Assembly (NCBI GenBank): GCA_002380675.1
Contig: DFWB01000233.1
Coordinates: forward strand, 1-9,463
DNA from: Akkermansiaceae bacterium UBA4145
GTDB taxonomy: Bacteria; Verrucomicrobiota; Verrucomicrobiia; Verrucomicrobiales; Akkermansiaceae
Reading direction: 5' to 3'
Length of the DNA stretch: 9,463 nucleotides
In this document: positions 1-6,473 of the stretch, piece by piece
Position numbering within the stretch: position 1 is the first letter of the stretch
How the letters are laid out: the number at the start of each line of letters is the position of its first letter
Notes under the pieces: generated by a model
Told to the model about the DNA's origin: nothing
The model's input: only the letters and a program-made list of their open reading frames with translations
The model's database searches: none
Translations under genes and position numbers: made by a program

Positions 1-1172
1 GCCTGCCGAAAACCGAGTTCCGCAAGATGTTGCCGAATGTCACGAGCCAGCTTCGGGCCGGCCTTTCGTCGTTTTTCGGTCAGATCCATTCCCGCCTTCA
101 TCATCGCACTACGAGCTACCTCCGCCTCCCTCTCAAGCGTTTCCAACAGCTCTCCCCGGTTTTCCACTGCCCCGAGTCGCTCTGCCGCCTTCACGCCGCT
201 TTCCACCACTTCATCCAACGAGGGCCCGTATTTCCTTTTGAGGCTTTCGAGCAGGTCCACCCGCGCCTCCAAAGCTGAGGTCTGCACAGGGTCGAGATCA
301 ATCTCGCCCAGATAGCGCTCTAATTCACTGGAGAAGTCTTCCATTTCAACCACTGCCGTTGTCACCCCGGCAGTCCAATGCCGTGCCGCCGGGTCATTCT
401 TTTCAATTTCTCCCACCAGCCGTTGTATCTCCTGTATTCTGTCCAACACTCCTGTGCCATCTCCATTAACAAGATTCAGAGCCTCTGCCGCGACTCCCAC
501 AAGCTTTGCGCTGTTGGCAGCTCGTTGATAACGCTCCTGTAACTCGTTCTCTCCTTCAGGGTCAATTTCTGCTGCTTCGATCTCCGCGACCTGATGCTTC
601 AGGAGCTCGATCTCCTGTTCACCTGCTTCCTCCGCATCCCGTATCTCGCGCCGGCGTGTTTCTACTTCTTTCCAGGAGGCCCAGCATGTCCGGTATTCTT
701 CAACTTCGCTCTCCACTCCCGCATATGCGTCAAGCATGACGAGCTGACGATCCTGAGATAGAAGTGATTGATGATCATGCGGCCCATGCAGATCCACGAG
801 ATTTCCTCCGATCGCCTTCAGGACGCCAAGCGTTGCAGGTGAATTATTCACGAACTGCCGGTTCGATGTGGATCCTACAACCCTCTTGATAAGGAGCTGC
901 CCCTCCTCACACGCCTCCAGCCCCATCTCCTCAAGCAGACAGTTGACCCCGGAAGGATCCTGCAGGTCAAAGATTGCCTCCACGTGACAGGTGTCTTCTC
1001 CCGTTCGGATCAGGCCCTTGTCCGCTCTTTCTCCGAGGATCAGCTTGAGCGCACCGACTATCACGGACTTCCCCGCGCCTGTTTCGCCAGTGACTCCGAC
1101 CAGCCCGGCACCAATCTCCCAATCGAGCCGCTCCACGAGGGCAAGGTTCCGGATTTTTAAGAGACTCAGCAT
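1..1172 (-). CDS. recN: DNA repair protein RecN, 5' portion (C-terminus beyond left edge)
   Basis: RecN is an SMC-like ATPase of the cytoplasm that acts early in recombinational repair of double-strand breaks. The visible 390 residues read without interruption; the family is usually about 550-560 residues, so roughly the last 160-170, including the Walker B/signature ATPase half, lie outside the window. Seen directly: an N-terminal beta strand and 'IRNLALVE' start typical of RecN, Walker A GETGAGKS at residues 29-36, the RecN hallmark DLHGPHDHQSLL at 127-138, then a long charged coiled-coil-like region (about 155-390) containing 'LLESLKRKYG', a phrase typical of RecN. Start: ATG at 1172-1170, with AGGA nine bases upstream and a possible sigma70-type promoter behind it. 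It is transcribed away from the next gene, so it is not in an operon with anything shown. recN is LexA-controlled in many bacteria, but I see no obvious SOS box in the upstream 100 bases. Identification is very secure. Confidence 0.97.
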   Translation of the reverse strand, partial: MLSLLKIRNLALVERLDWEIGAGLVGVTGETGAGKSVIVGALKLILGERADKGLIRTGEDTCHVEAIFDLQDPSGVNCLLEEMGLEACEEGQLLIKRVVGSTSNRQFVNNSPATLGVLKAIGGNLVDLHGPHDHQSLLSQDRQLVMLDAYAGVESEVEEYRTCWASWKEVETRRREIRDAEEAGEQEIELLKHQVAEIEAAEIDPEGENELQERYQRAANSAKLVGVAAEALNLVNGDGTGVLDRIQEIQRLVGEIEKNDPAARHWTAGVTTAVVEMEDFSSELERYLGEIDLDPVQTSALEARVDLLESLKRKYGPSLDEVVESGVKAAERLGAVENRGELLETLEREAEVARSAMMKAGMDLTEKRRKAGPKLARDIRQHLAELGFRQ

Positions 1173-1181
1173 CTGATCGTG

Positions 1182-1185
1182 TCCT
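1182..1185 (-). promoter_or_regulatory. Shine-Dalgarno of recN
   Basis: On the minus strand AGGA lies nine bases before the recN ATG at 1172. This fixes the start, which also agrees with the usual RecN N-terminus. Confidence 0.5.
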
Positions 1186-1196
1186 GCGGCACCCCA

Positions 1197-1224
1197 ATTA
1201 TGCAACCAACTCACCTCGTGACAA
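1197..1224 (-). promoter_or_regulatory. Putative sigma70-type promoter of recN
   Basis: On the minus strand TTGTCA (1224-1219) and CATAAT (1202-1197) are separated by 16 bases, each matching the consensus hexamer at five of six positions. It would start transcription near 1190, just ahead of the recN ribosome-binding site. It is a sequence match only. Confidence 0.4.
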
Positions 1225-1531
1225 TCGCCACGCTCTTTTCAACGCAATTTTACCAGGAATCGGCTGCAAGCAGGTATGACTCTGAGAATTAGCACCCGTG
1301 GCACCTGCAAGTCTCCCCCCTCATAGAATTCAGGAAGGCGATCCACAGTCCAGAGGCCGGGAATACCGAAAAAACCTACCCTGTAGGCTTCAACACGCGA
1401 ATTAGCCTTACGGAGACTCTTCTCCAGCCACTCGGGAAATCTTCATTCTACCGGGCCCTCCCTTGCTTCCTGGTTTCGACCTTACCCCGGTCTTTCGTTG
1501 CGAAACATTTGGGGAACTGCATTTTTGACCC

Positions 1532-2362
1532 GTGGAGGGAGGGCCAGTCACAGCGACATTTTTGGGCACCGGGACATCAGTAGGGGTCCCAGTCATTGGA
1601 TGCTCGTGCCCGGTTTGCACCTCCAACCACCCGGGAAACCAGAGAACCCGATCCTCTCTCCACCTGCACACACCCGAATGCTCTGTCCTGATAGACAGTG
1701 GTCCTGACCTTCGTCAACAGGCACTTCGCGAAGGCCTGTTCGAAATTGATGCCATTCTCTACACTCACTGCCACCTCGATCACATCGCGGGCTTCGATGA
1801 ACTGAGAGCCTTCTGTTGGCACCGTGAAGAGCCGCTACCACTTCACGCAGGGCCCGAAACGATGGCGGATCTCGAACGCATGTTTCCATGGGCCATGGCC
1901 AACACTTCACGAAATTATGTTCGCCCCGACCCTCACCTCATCGATGGCCCCTTTACGATCAAGGATCTGCTGGTCACGCCTATCCCCGTAATACACTCCT
2001 CTGTGGAGACCTTTGGGTTCCGCTTCGATTTTCCCACTGGCCATTCACTGGCATATATCAGCGACGTGAAAGAGATTCCCCGTCCCAGTATCGCACTGCT
2101 ACAAGACCTTGATGTTTTCGTTGTAGATGCTCTTCGACCTCAGCCCCACCCAACTCATATGAATATTGAGGAATCTCTTGCCGTCATCACACAGCTGAAT
2201 CCCAAGCAATCCTTTCTTACTCATCTTGCCCACGAGATCGACGCCCGTGACGCTGCAGTTCAGCTGAGCCTTCCCGAGGCCGTTACCTTGGCATGCGATG
2301 GACTCAAGTTAACCTTTGAGAGACAACAGCCCTGCTCTATCCTGTATCCCGCACCATCATGA
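1532..2362 (+). CDS. PhnP-like metallo-beta-lactamase-fold metal-dependent hydrolase
   Basis: A 276-residue cytoplasmic-looking protein of the metallo-beta-lactamase superfamily, in the subgroup that includes PhnP (phosphoribosyl 1,2-cyclic phosphate phosphodiesterase). Seen: 'TFLGTGTSVGVP' at the N-terminus; GCSCPVC at 23-29, the cysteine cluster that binds a structural zinc in PhnP; the metal motif THCHLDH at 78-84; further likely ligands H155, D178 and H231 or H234. All residues needed for a di-metal phosphodiesterase appear present. The natural substrate is not predictable, because no phn or other phosphonate genes lie nearby. Start: GTG at 1532 is the first usable codon after an in-frame TGA at 1526-1528, and it places the conserved TFLGTG five or so residues in, as the family requires. 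The ribosome-binding site is poor. Its stop codon overlaps the start of the next gene by four bases (ATGA), so the two are probably translated together. Fold assignment is firm; the PhnP activity is only suggested. Confidence 0.93.
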   Translation: MEGGPVTATFLGTGTSVGVPVIGCSCPVCTSNHPGNQRTRSSLHLHTPECSVLIDSGPDLRQQALREGLFEIDAILYTHCHLDHIAGFDELRAFCWHREEPLPLHAGPETMADLERMFPWAMANTSRNYVRPDPHLIDGPFTIKDLLVTPIPVIHSSVETFGFRFDFPTGHSLAYISDVKEIPRPSIALLQDLDVFVVDALRPQPHPTHMNIEESLAVITQLNPKQSFLTHLAHEIDARDAAVQLSLPEAVTLACDGLKLTFERQQPCSILYPAPS

Positions 2363-3954
2363 ACCTGTTCACCCTTCGGAGAGTCCTCCTCCCTTGTCTT
2401 TTCCTGCTTATCCCGGGGCAGCTCCTATCCAAGCCCTCCATATTACCTCCGGAGCTAGTCGTCGTTCTGTATAATACCGAGGATGAGGACTCGAAGCGCC
2501 TCGCCCTGCACTACGCGAAAGCACGTAGTATTCCCGAAGATAATCTGGTGGGCCTTCCGATTCCGGCCGGCGATGAAATCTCACGCGAGCAGTTCAACCA
2601 GAAAATCCGGACCCCACTTTGCGGAATCTTTGACGATCGTAGCTGGTGGGTCCGCAAGGTAGGGTCCAGTGGCCAAAAACAACCGATAACCCTGAAGCGC
2701 AGAGTCCTTGTCACCATGCGCGGGGTTCCTTTTAAAATCGCGCGCACTCTGGACACGATTCCCGAGGGTCAGGCTAACAAACGCCCGTTCACACCAAACC
2801 CAAAGGGTAACGAGGCCTCAGTAGATTCGGAACTGAGCCTTATGGGAATCGAGGGCTATGAACTCGCGGGCCAGATCCCCAATCCCTACTTTAAAAAGGA
2901 CCAGTCCCTCCTGAACTTGGCCAACCCCGGAATTCTTCTGGTCTCACGAATAGATGGGCCCTCACTCAAAACCTGTATGCGTATGGTTGACGACGCAATT
3001 GCCATCGAGAAATCGGGCCTCTGGGGCAAAGCCTATCTTGACCTCTCACAGAAGGGAAAGGGCTACGAACAAGGAGATCAATGGCTTGAGGAAATCGCGC
3101 TCATGAATAAGACCGCTGGCATTCCATGTGTCGTTGATCGAAACATCGATACCTACGTCACCAATTATCCCATGAACGATGCAGCGCTCTATTTCGGATG
3201 GTATTCTCACCACCGTAACGGACCGCTCCTCAATGAATCATTCCAGTTTAAGCGCGGCGCGGTAGCAGTCCACCTCCATTCCTACAGCGCCTTTGAACTG
3301 CAGAATCCGGATCGCCGCTGGTGTGGACCCATTCTTGCCCGGGGCGCCACTGCCACGGTAGGAAATGTTTACGAGCCCTTTCTCTCACTGACTCATCATT
3401 TCAACATCCTCTACCACAGGCTCCTTAGAGGATATTCCATCGGCGAAGCCGCCTACATGGCTCTACCCGCCCTCTCCTGGCAGGCCGTTCTTCTTGGCGA
3501 TCCCCTCTATCGTCCATTCCGGGCAGATCTGGAAATCAAACTGAGCGACCAGGAAGACCGCGATTACAAGGCCCTCCGGCATGCTCAGTTCCGGTGGGGA
3601 TCCGACGAGGAAGCATTGATTCCAAAGCTTCGAACTTACGCGAACAAAGCCAATAGCGGCATCGTGTTTGAGGCTCTTGGCCTGCTTGCAAGAGCTAACG
3701 GGAAAGAGGAAGAGGCCAATGCCTTTTTCACTGCGGCCCGGGACAAATATTCCGACAAAGCAGATCAGCTTCGTCAGGATCTCCACATTGTCGACGTCTA
3801 CCGGGGGGCCGGGAACACAAAAACAGCCATTCTTCTCCTGCAGAAAATCCGGAAAAACAATTCACAGATCCCCGAGGAAAAGGCGGTCACCGCGCTCCTC
3901 AACATTCTCGACCCTCCCTCTCCTCCCCCGGTTAAGCTTCGGCAGAAACGCTGA
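2359..3954 (+). CDS. Exported TIGR03790-family protein of unknown function with TPR-like C-terminus
   Basis: A 531-residue protein. Residues 1 to about 25 form a Sec signal peptide (RR at 7-8, a leucine-rich core at 9-23), so it should act outside the cytoplasmic membrane. Residues 30-390 match my memory of family TIGR03790: 'VVLYN' and a HYAKARSIP phrase near 51-59, 'RGVPFKI' at 121-127, SVDSELSL at 154-161, SRIDGPS at 196-202, 'FGWYSHH' at 279-285, the GAVAVHLHSYSA block at 300-311, GNVYEPF at 335-341, and a closing LGDPLYRPF at 379-387. Residues about 400-515 are helical and resemble paired TPR-type repeats. The biochemical role is unknown. As I recall, the family occurs sporadically and only in species carrying exosortase, which links it to PEP-CTERM sorting or exopolysaccharide export. 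There is no ribosome-binding site before the ATG, but that ATG overlaps the TGA of the MBL gene, implying translational coupling. It ends in a proline-rich, basic tail (519-531). The family call is strong; any function is open. Confidence 0.93.
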   Translation: MNLFTLRRVLLPCLFLLIPGQLLSKPSILPPELVVVLYNTEDEDSKRLALHYAKARSIPEDNLVGLPIPAGDEISREQFNQKIRTPLCGIFDDRSWWVRKVGSSGQKQPITLKRRVLVTMRGVPFKIARTLDTIPEGQANKRPFTPNPKGNEASVDSELSLMGIEGYELAGQIPNPYFKKDQSLLNLANPGILLVSRIDGPSLKTCMRMVDDAIAIEKSGLWGKAYLDLSQKGKGYEQGDQWLEEIALMNKTAGIPCVVDRNIDTYVTNYPMNDAALYFGWYSHHRNGPLLNESFQFKRGAVAVHLHSYSAFELQNPDRRWCGPILARGATATVGNVYEPFLSLTHHFNILYHRLLRGYSIGEAAYMALPALSWQAVLLGDPLYRPFRADLEIKLSDQEDRDYKALRHAQFRWGSDEEALIPKLRTYANKANSGIVFEALGLLARANGKEEEANAFFTAARDKYSDKADQLRQDLHIVDVYRGAGNTKTAILLLQKIRKNNSQIPEEKAVTALLNILDPPSPPPVKLRQKR

Positions 3955-4001
3955 CAGAACCCGAGTGAGCCACGGAGCGGTAACAAGCGCAGAGAAAGAG
4001 T

Positions 4002-4847
4002 CTATCTATCCCTTTGCTGACGAGCTCTGATCGGCGCATAGGGGTCCGCGGGCCCCTTGCGAGGGTCGACAAAGAGCGCAAGATCACGCATCGAAATAAC
4101 CGTACATCCCTTCTTCTTCAGGTAGGCCATTTGCTTGCGGAATTCCTCTGGATCACAATTGACCCAGGGGTGCTCTCGAGCTGGTACACCATGATAGCAC
4201 AATACGGCAATGCGCCCGTCCCGCGCCTGGCTGACGGCCCATACGAAATCCTCCATCTTCCAGTCTGGACCAGCGTATCCAGTAGTAGGAACCAGTAGAG
4301 GATGATCAACCCCGGGATCATAGGCTGGCCCTCGTCCACCCCGGCCGCCATCCTTGAATTCCGGTCCTACTCCCCGCCGTGCGAAAAGATAATTCAAGCG
4401 CTGTAACTCCGTAACGCAGGCGGGACTATGTCCGAATCCGGGATAACAGAAGGTCACCGGTTTGCGGATTCCGTATTCCTTGCACCGCTTCTCGATATGG
4501 AGGAGCTCGTTTCTCATCTGCTCGGGAGAGAGCCTCGGCATATGCGGATGGGTCTTTGTGTGGTTTCCAATCTCGAAACCCATCCTGTCCAGCTCGACGA
4601 TTTCTTCCCACGTAACATAGTTGTCCTTGTTCCGGAGAAATCCGAGCCCTTCGGTCACATAAAAAGTAGCGCCAAACTTCTTCTCCTTCAGCACCTTGGC
4701 CACAAAGGACCGGTCAGACTTGTTACAATCATCAAAGGTCAGGACCACCAGACCATCCGGAATTTTCTTGAGCGGCTCCCTTCCCGAAGAAACTCCAATG
4801 AGGGATCCCACCAAAAGAGCCACCGCGATAATCACCACCTGTTTCAT
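4002..4847 (-). CDS. Exported polysaccharide deacetylase (NodB / carbohydrate esterase 4 fold)
   Basis: A 281-residue protein expected to remove N- or O-acetyl groups from a polysaccharide or peptidoglycan outside the cytoplasmic membrane. Seen: a signal peptide or N-terminal anchor (hydrophobic 4-20, then SSGRE); NodB motif 1 TFDD at 37-40 (D39 candidate base, D40 metal ligand); motif 2 HTKTH at 96-100 (both metal histidines); a motif 3 equivalent FCYPGFGH at 133-140; and motif 5 VLCYHG at 215-220 with H219. A glycine/arginine-rich loop 167-173 leads into 'YDPGVDHP', typical of a subgroup I associate with Planctomycetes and Verrucomicrobia. The canonical arginine of motif 3 is absent, as is usual in that subgroup. 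It is convergent with the TIGR03790 gene, 47 bases apart, with no clear terminator between them. The ATG at 4847 fits the signal peptide; its ribosome-binding site is weak. Substrate unknown. Confidence 0.93.
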   Translation of the reverse strand: MKQVVIIAVALLVGSLIGVSSGREPLKKIPDGLVVLTFDDCNKSDRSFVAKVLKEKKFGATFYVTEGLGFLRNKDNYVTWEEIVELDRMGFEIGNHTKTHPHMPRLSPEQMRNELLHIEKRCKEYGIRKPVTFCYPGFGHSPACVTELQRLNYLFARRGVGPEFKDGGRGGRGPAYDPGVDHPLLVPTTGYAGPDWKMEDFVWAVSQARDGRIAVLCYHGVPAREHPWVNCDPEEFRKQMAYLKKKGCTVISMRDLALFVDPRKGPADPYAPIRARQQRDR

Positions 4848-4856
4848 TACTGTCTG

Positions 4857-4908
4857 CTCTCAACCGAGAGAAAGGATGTCAATCATACAGAGGCTTGGAG
4901 CCTCGGTT
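4857..4908 (-). promoter_or_regulatory. Inverted-repeat leader upstream of the deacetylase gene
   Basis: On the transcript strand of the deacetylase three perfect pairings compete. GAGGCT/AGCCTC with a 3-base loop spans 4890-4904; CTCTC/GAGAG with a 4-base loop spans 4857-4870, ending nine bases before the ATG; and a 7-base pairing joins AACCGAG and CTCGGTT (4902-4908 with 4862-4868), which uses part of both hairpins. This could be an RNA switch or attenuator. Alternatively, a TATGAT at 4887-4882 could be a -10 box, with the 4890-4904 dyad as a spacer operator. The repeats are facts; the roles are guesses. Confidence 0.3.
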
Positions 4909-5032
4909 TACCCGGCTGAGCCTGAAAAAAGACTGCTAAAACAGAAACTCCCCAAGCCCCCATAACCCTATCGTTCTCTATTACGATCTCGGAAAGACTG
5001 GCTTGATAGACCACCCTGTCCGCTGACCGCTG

Positions 5033-5052
5033 TCACGAAGCGGGGTTCGTGA
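5033..5052 (+). promoter_or_regulatory. Hairpin carrying the dprA ribosome-binding region in its loop
   Basis: A perfect 7-base inverted repeat TCACGAA (5033-5039) and TTCGTGA (5046-5052) encloses a 6-base loop GCGGGG, the only purine-rich stretch upstream of the dprA ATG at 5055. The alternative GTG start at 5049 would fall inside the right arm, which favours the ATG. It may modulate translation initiation of dprA, but this is inferred only from position. Confidence 0.35.
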
Positions 5053-5054
5053 TC

Positions 5055-6167
5055 ATGACATTCCTCGAAAGCATTCTGGCTCTCAACCTCCTTCCTGGTA
5101 TCGGACCCATCAGAGTTCGCCGGCTCATCCAACACTTCGGCGGGGCAGAGGGAGTATTACGCGCTCATCGAAACAAGCTTACTGCTGTTTCTGGAATCGG
5201 ATCTGAAATCGCAAGTATGATTGCTTCCTGGGAGGACCACGTCGATCTTCAGGGAGAGCTTGCTTCCATTAAGTCAAGGGGCCTCACTCTTTTGACCCCG
5301 GAGGACTCAGCGTGGCCCCCTCCTTTTCATCACCTTCCAGATGCACCTCTTCTTCTTTACGTCTGGGGAAACGTCCTCGAGAGCGATTCTCGATCCCTTG
5401 CCGTGGTGGGATCCAGAAAGACAACTCACTACGGAAGAGACTGCACCCACAAACTATCGTTCCAGCTTGCTCATATGGGATTGACCATCATCTCGGGGCT
5501 CGCGCGCGGAATCGATACCGCTGCCCATGAGGGAGCACTGGCCGCAGAAGGCCGGACTATTGCGGTCTTGGGCTCCGGACTGGGCCAGCTCTACCCTCCC
5601 GAGAACATGGCCCTTGCGGAACGGATTGCTGACGGAAACGGTGCGGTAGTATCCGAATTCCCAATCAACACCAGTCCCACCCGCTATACCTTTCCCCAGC
5701 GGAATCGCATCGTTGCAGGTTGGTGCGAGGGCATTCTGGTCGTAGAGTGCGCCAAACGGTCTGGTGCCCTCATCACTGCCAATCTCGCTGCAGAATACGG
5801 CAAGCATATCTTTGCTGTTCCGGGCGGAATCGACCGCCCCAGCTCAGAGGGCTGTAACGCACTGATCAGGACAGGAGCAATTTTGGTCACCGAGGGCTCT
5901 CAGATCATTGACGAACTTCCACCCCTGGCGCCGGAAAGCAGGACCAGGGCTCCTCTACACGACCCTGACTCTGCCTCGGGAAATCTGCGCCTGAGCGAGA
6001 ATGAAAGCCTTGTTCTCGCCACCCTGAGCAAAGAAGAGCGCACCATGGACCAGATTATCGAGGACGCAGAACTCGAAGCCTCCGTGGTCGCCGCAACCCT
6101 CCTCCGCCTTGAGATGAGAGGGCTTGCTGTTCAGCTCCCTGGTTCCCATTTTGTACAATCCTCCTGA
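5055..6167 (+). CDS. dprA: DNA-processing protein DprA (Smf)
   Basis: DprA binds incoming single-stranded DNA in the cytoplasm and loads RecA during natural transformation; it is also conserved in many bacteria not known to be competent. The product is 370 residues from the ATG at 5055 (372 if GTG 5049 is used), within the normal family length. Domains: an N-terminal helix-hairpin-helix/SAM-like region (about 8-60, with 'LLPGIGPIRVRRLI' and 'VSGIGSEIA'); the Rossmann-like DprA core with GSRKTT at 119-124, SGLARGID at 147-154, LGSG at 172-175, FPQRNR at 213-218, SGALITA at 236-242 and VPGG near 255-258; and a C-terminal winged helix (about 313-368), the form of DprA with all three domains. I prefer ATG 5055 because GCGGGG lies nine bases before it, whereas GTG 5049 leaves only three bases. 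It is divergent from the deacetylase and upstream of topB. All key motifs are intact. Confidence 0.97.
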   Translation: MTFLESILALNLLPGIGPIRVRRLIQHFGGAEGVLRAHRNKLTAVSGIGSEIASMIASWEDHVDLQGELASIKSRGLTLLTPEDSAWPPPFHHLPDAPLLLYVWGNVLESDSRSLAVVGSRKTTHYGRDCTHKLSFQLAHMGLTIISGLARGIDTAAHEGALAAEGRTIAVLGSGLGQLYPPENMALAERIADGNGAVVSEFPINTSPTRYTFPQRNRIVAGWCEGILVVECAKRSGALITANLAAEYGKHIFAVPGGIDRPSSEGCNALIRTGAILVTEGSQIIDELPPLAPESRTRAPLHDPDSASGNLRLSENESLVLATLSKEERTMDQIIEDAELEASVVAATLLRLEMRGLAVQLPGSHFVQSS

Positions 6168-6170
6168 TTT

Positions 6171-6204
6171 ACAGGCTATCAGCCAAGCCTCTCGAGCCTG
6201 TTTT
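6171..6204 (+). terminator. Weak candidate rho-independent terminator after dprA
   Basis: Three bases after the dprA stop, a 7-base inverted repeat ACAGGCT (6171-6177) and AGCCTGT (6195-6201) with a 17-base loop is followed by only three more T residues. The loop is long and the T-run short, so it may be partial or fortuitous. topB could still be reached by readthrough. Confidence 0.25.
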
Positions 6205-6263
6205 ATGGGCTCATCCCCCCGAATCGGACTCGCCCGACCTTCCTTTTTCTGGAAGTCCCTGCA

Positions 6264-6473
6264 ATGGATGCGCCCTGTAGCAACTCACTCACAATCCCAG
6301 AGTTTCAGTGGCAGAGAGGCCTCCCCAGAAGGACGTTGTTCGAGGCCCTGAGAGCCCAACAAAGAGATCTTCTGAAAAAAATCCTCTTTTCAAACCCGCC
6401 TTCCGGCGCGTATGTGCCCTCACCGAATGCCCAAAACCCTCATCATCGCGGAGAAGCCTTCAGTCATGACTGA
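6264..6473 (+). CDS. Doubtful small ORF overlapping the start of topB
   Basis: A 69-codon frame with ATG at 6264 and GGAAG eight bases upstream runs 47 bases into topB in another frame. Residues about 10-42 ('IPEFQWQRGLPRR...RDLLKKILF') look protein-like and basic, but the last 16 or so codons are just topB read out of frame. I recognise no family. It could be a leader peptide coupling translation to topB, whose own ATG lacks a ribosome-binding site, or merely a chance frame. More likely chance than gene. Confidence 0.17.
   Translation: MDAPCSNSLTIPEFQWQRGLPRRTLFEALRAQQRDLLKKILFSNPPSGAYVPSPNAQNPHHRGEAFSHD

Larger units (their letters stand above)
1173..1531. other. Divergent intergenic region between recN and the MBL-fold gene
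   Basis: This 359-base gap separates two divergently transcribed genes. Its left end holds the recN ribosome-binding site and putative promoter. No convincing promoter for the plus-strand pair is visible. A perfect inverted repeat TTTCG-TTG-CGAAA lies at 1493-1505, shortly before the GTG start at 1532. A minus-strand frame is open from stop to stop (1442 down to 1239, 67 codons) but has no ATG, GTG or TTG near its 5' end and no ribosome-binding site, so I do not call it a gene; see findings. No tRNA or other RNA gene was recognised. Confidence 0.6.

Noticed and set aside
991..1176. Plus-strand and other-frame open frames across the recN region (for example 27-315, 506-739, 967-1197)
   Set aside because: They are antisense or out-of-frame shadows of recN, whose own frame is uninterrupted and carries all RecN motifs.
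1173..1260. LexA/SOS box controlling recN
   Set aside because: I looked for GAAC/GTTC or CTGT/ACAG dyads around the putative promoter and found none convincing; the LexA motif of this lineage is uncertain to me.
1369..1387. Minus-strand hairpin CCTAC-AGG-GTAGG followed by six T residues, resembling a terminator
   Set aside because: The stem has only five pairs and no recognised minus-strand gene ends upstream of it. It would matter only if the orphan frame here belonged to a longer transcript.
1472..1490. GGTTTCGACC stretch resembling a tRNA T-loop
   Set aside because: The flanks do not form a T-stem, and no matching anticodon or acceptor arms exist around it.
4877..4882. Perfect TTGACA on the minus strand upstream of the deacetylase
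   Set aside because: No -10-like hexamer lies 16-18 bases downstream before the start codon.
4428..4965. Plus-strand open frames opposite the deacetylase gene
   Set aside because: They are shadows of the NodB-domain gene and show no recognisable domain or ribosome-binding site.
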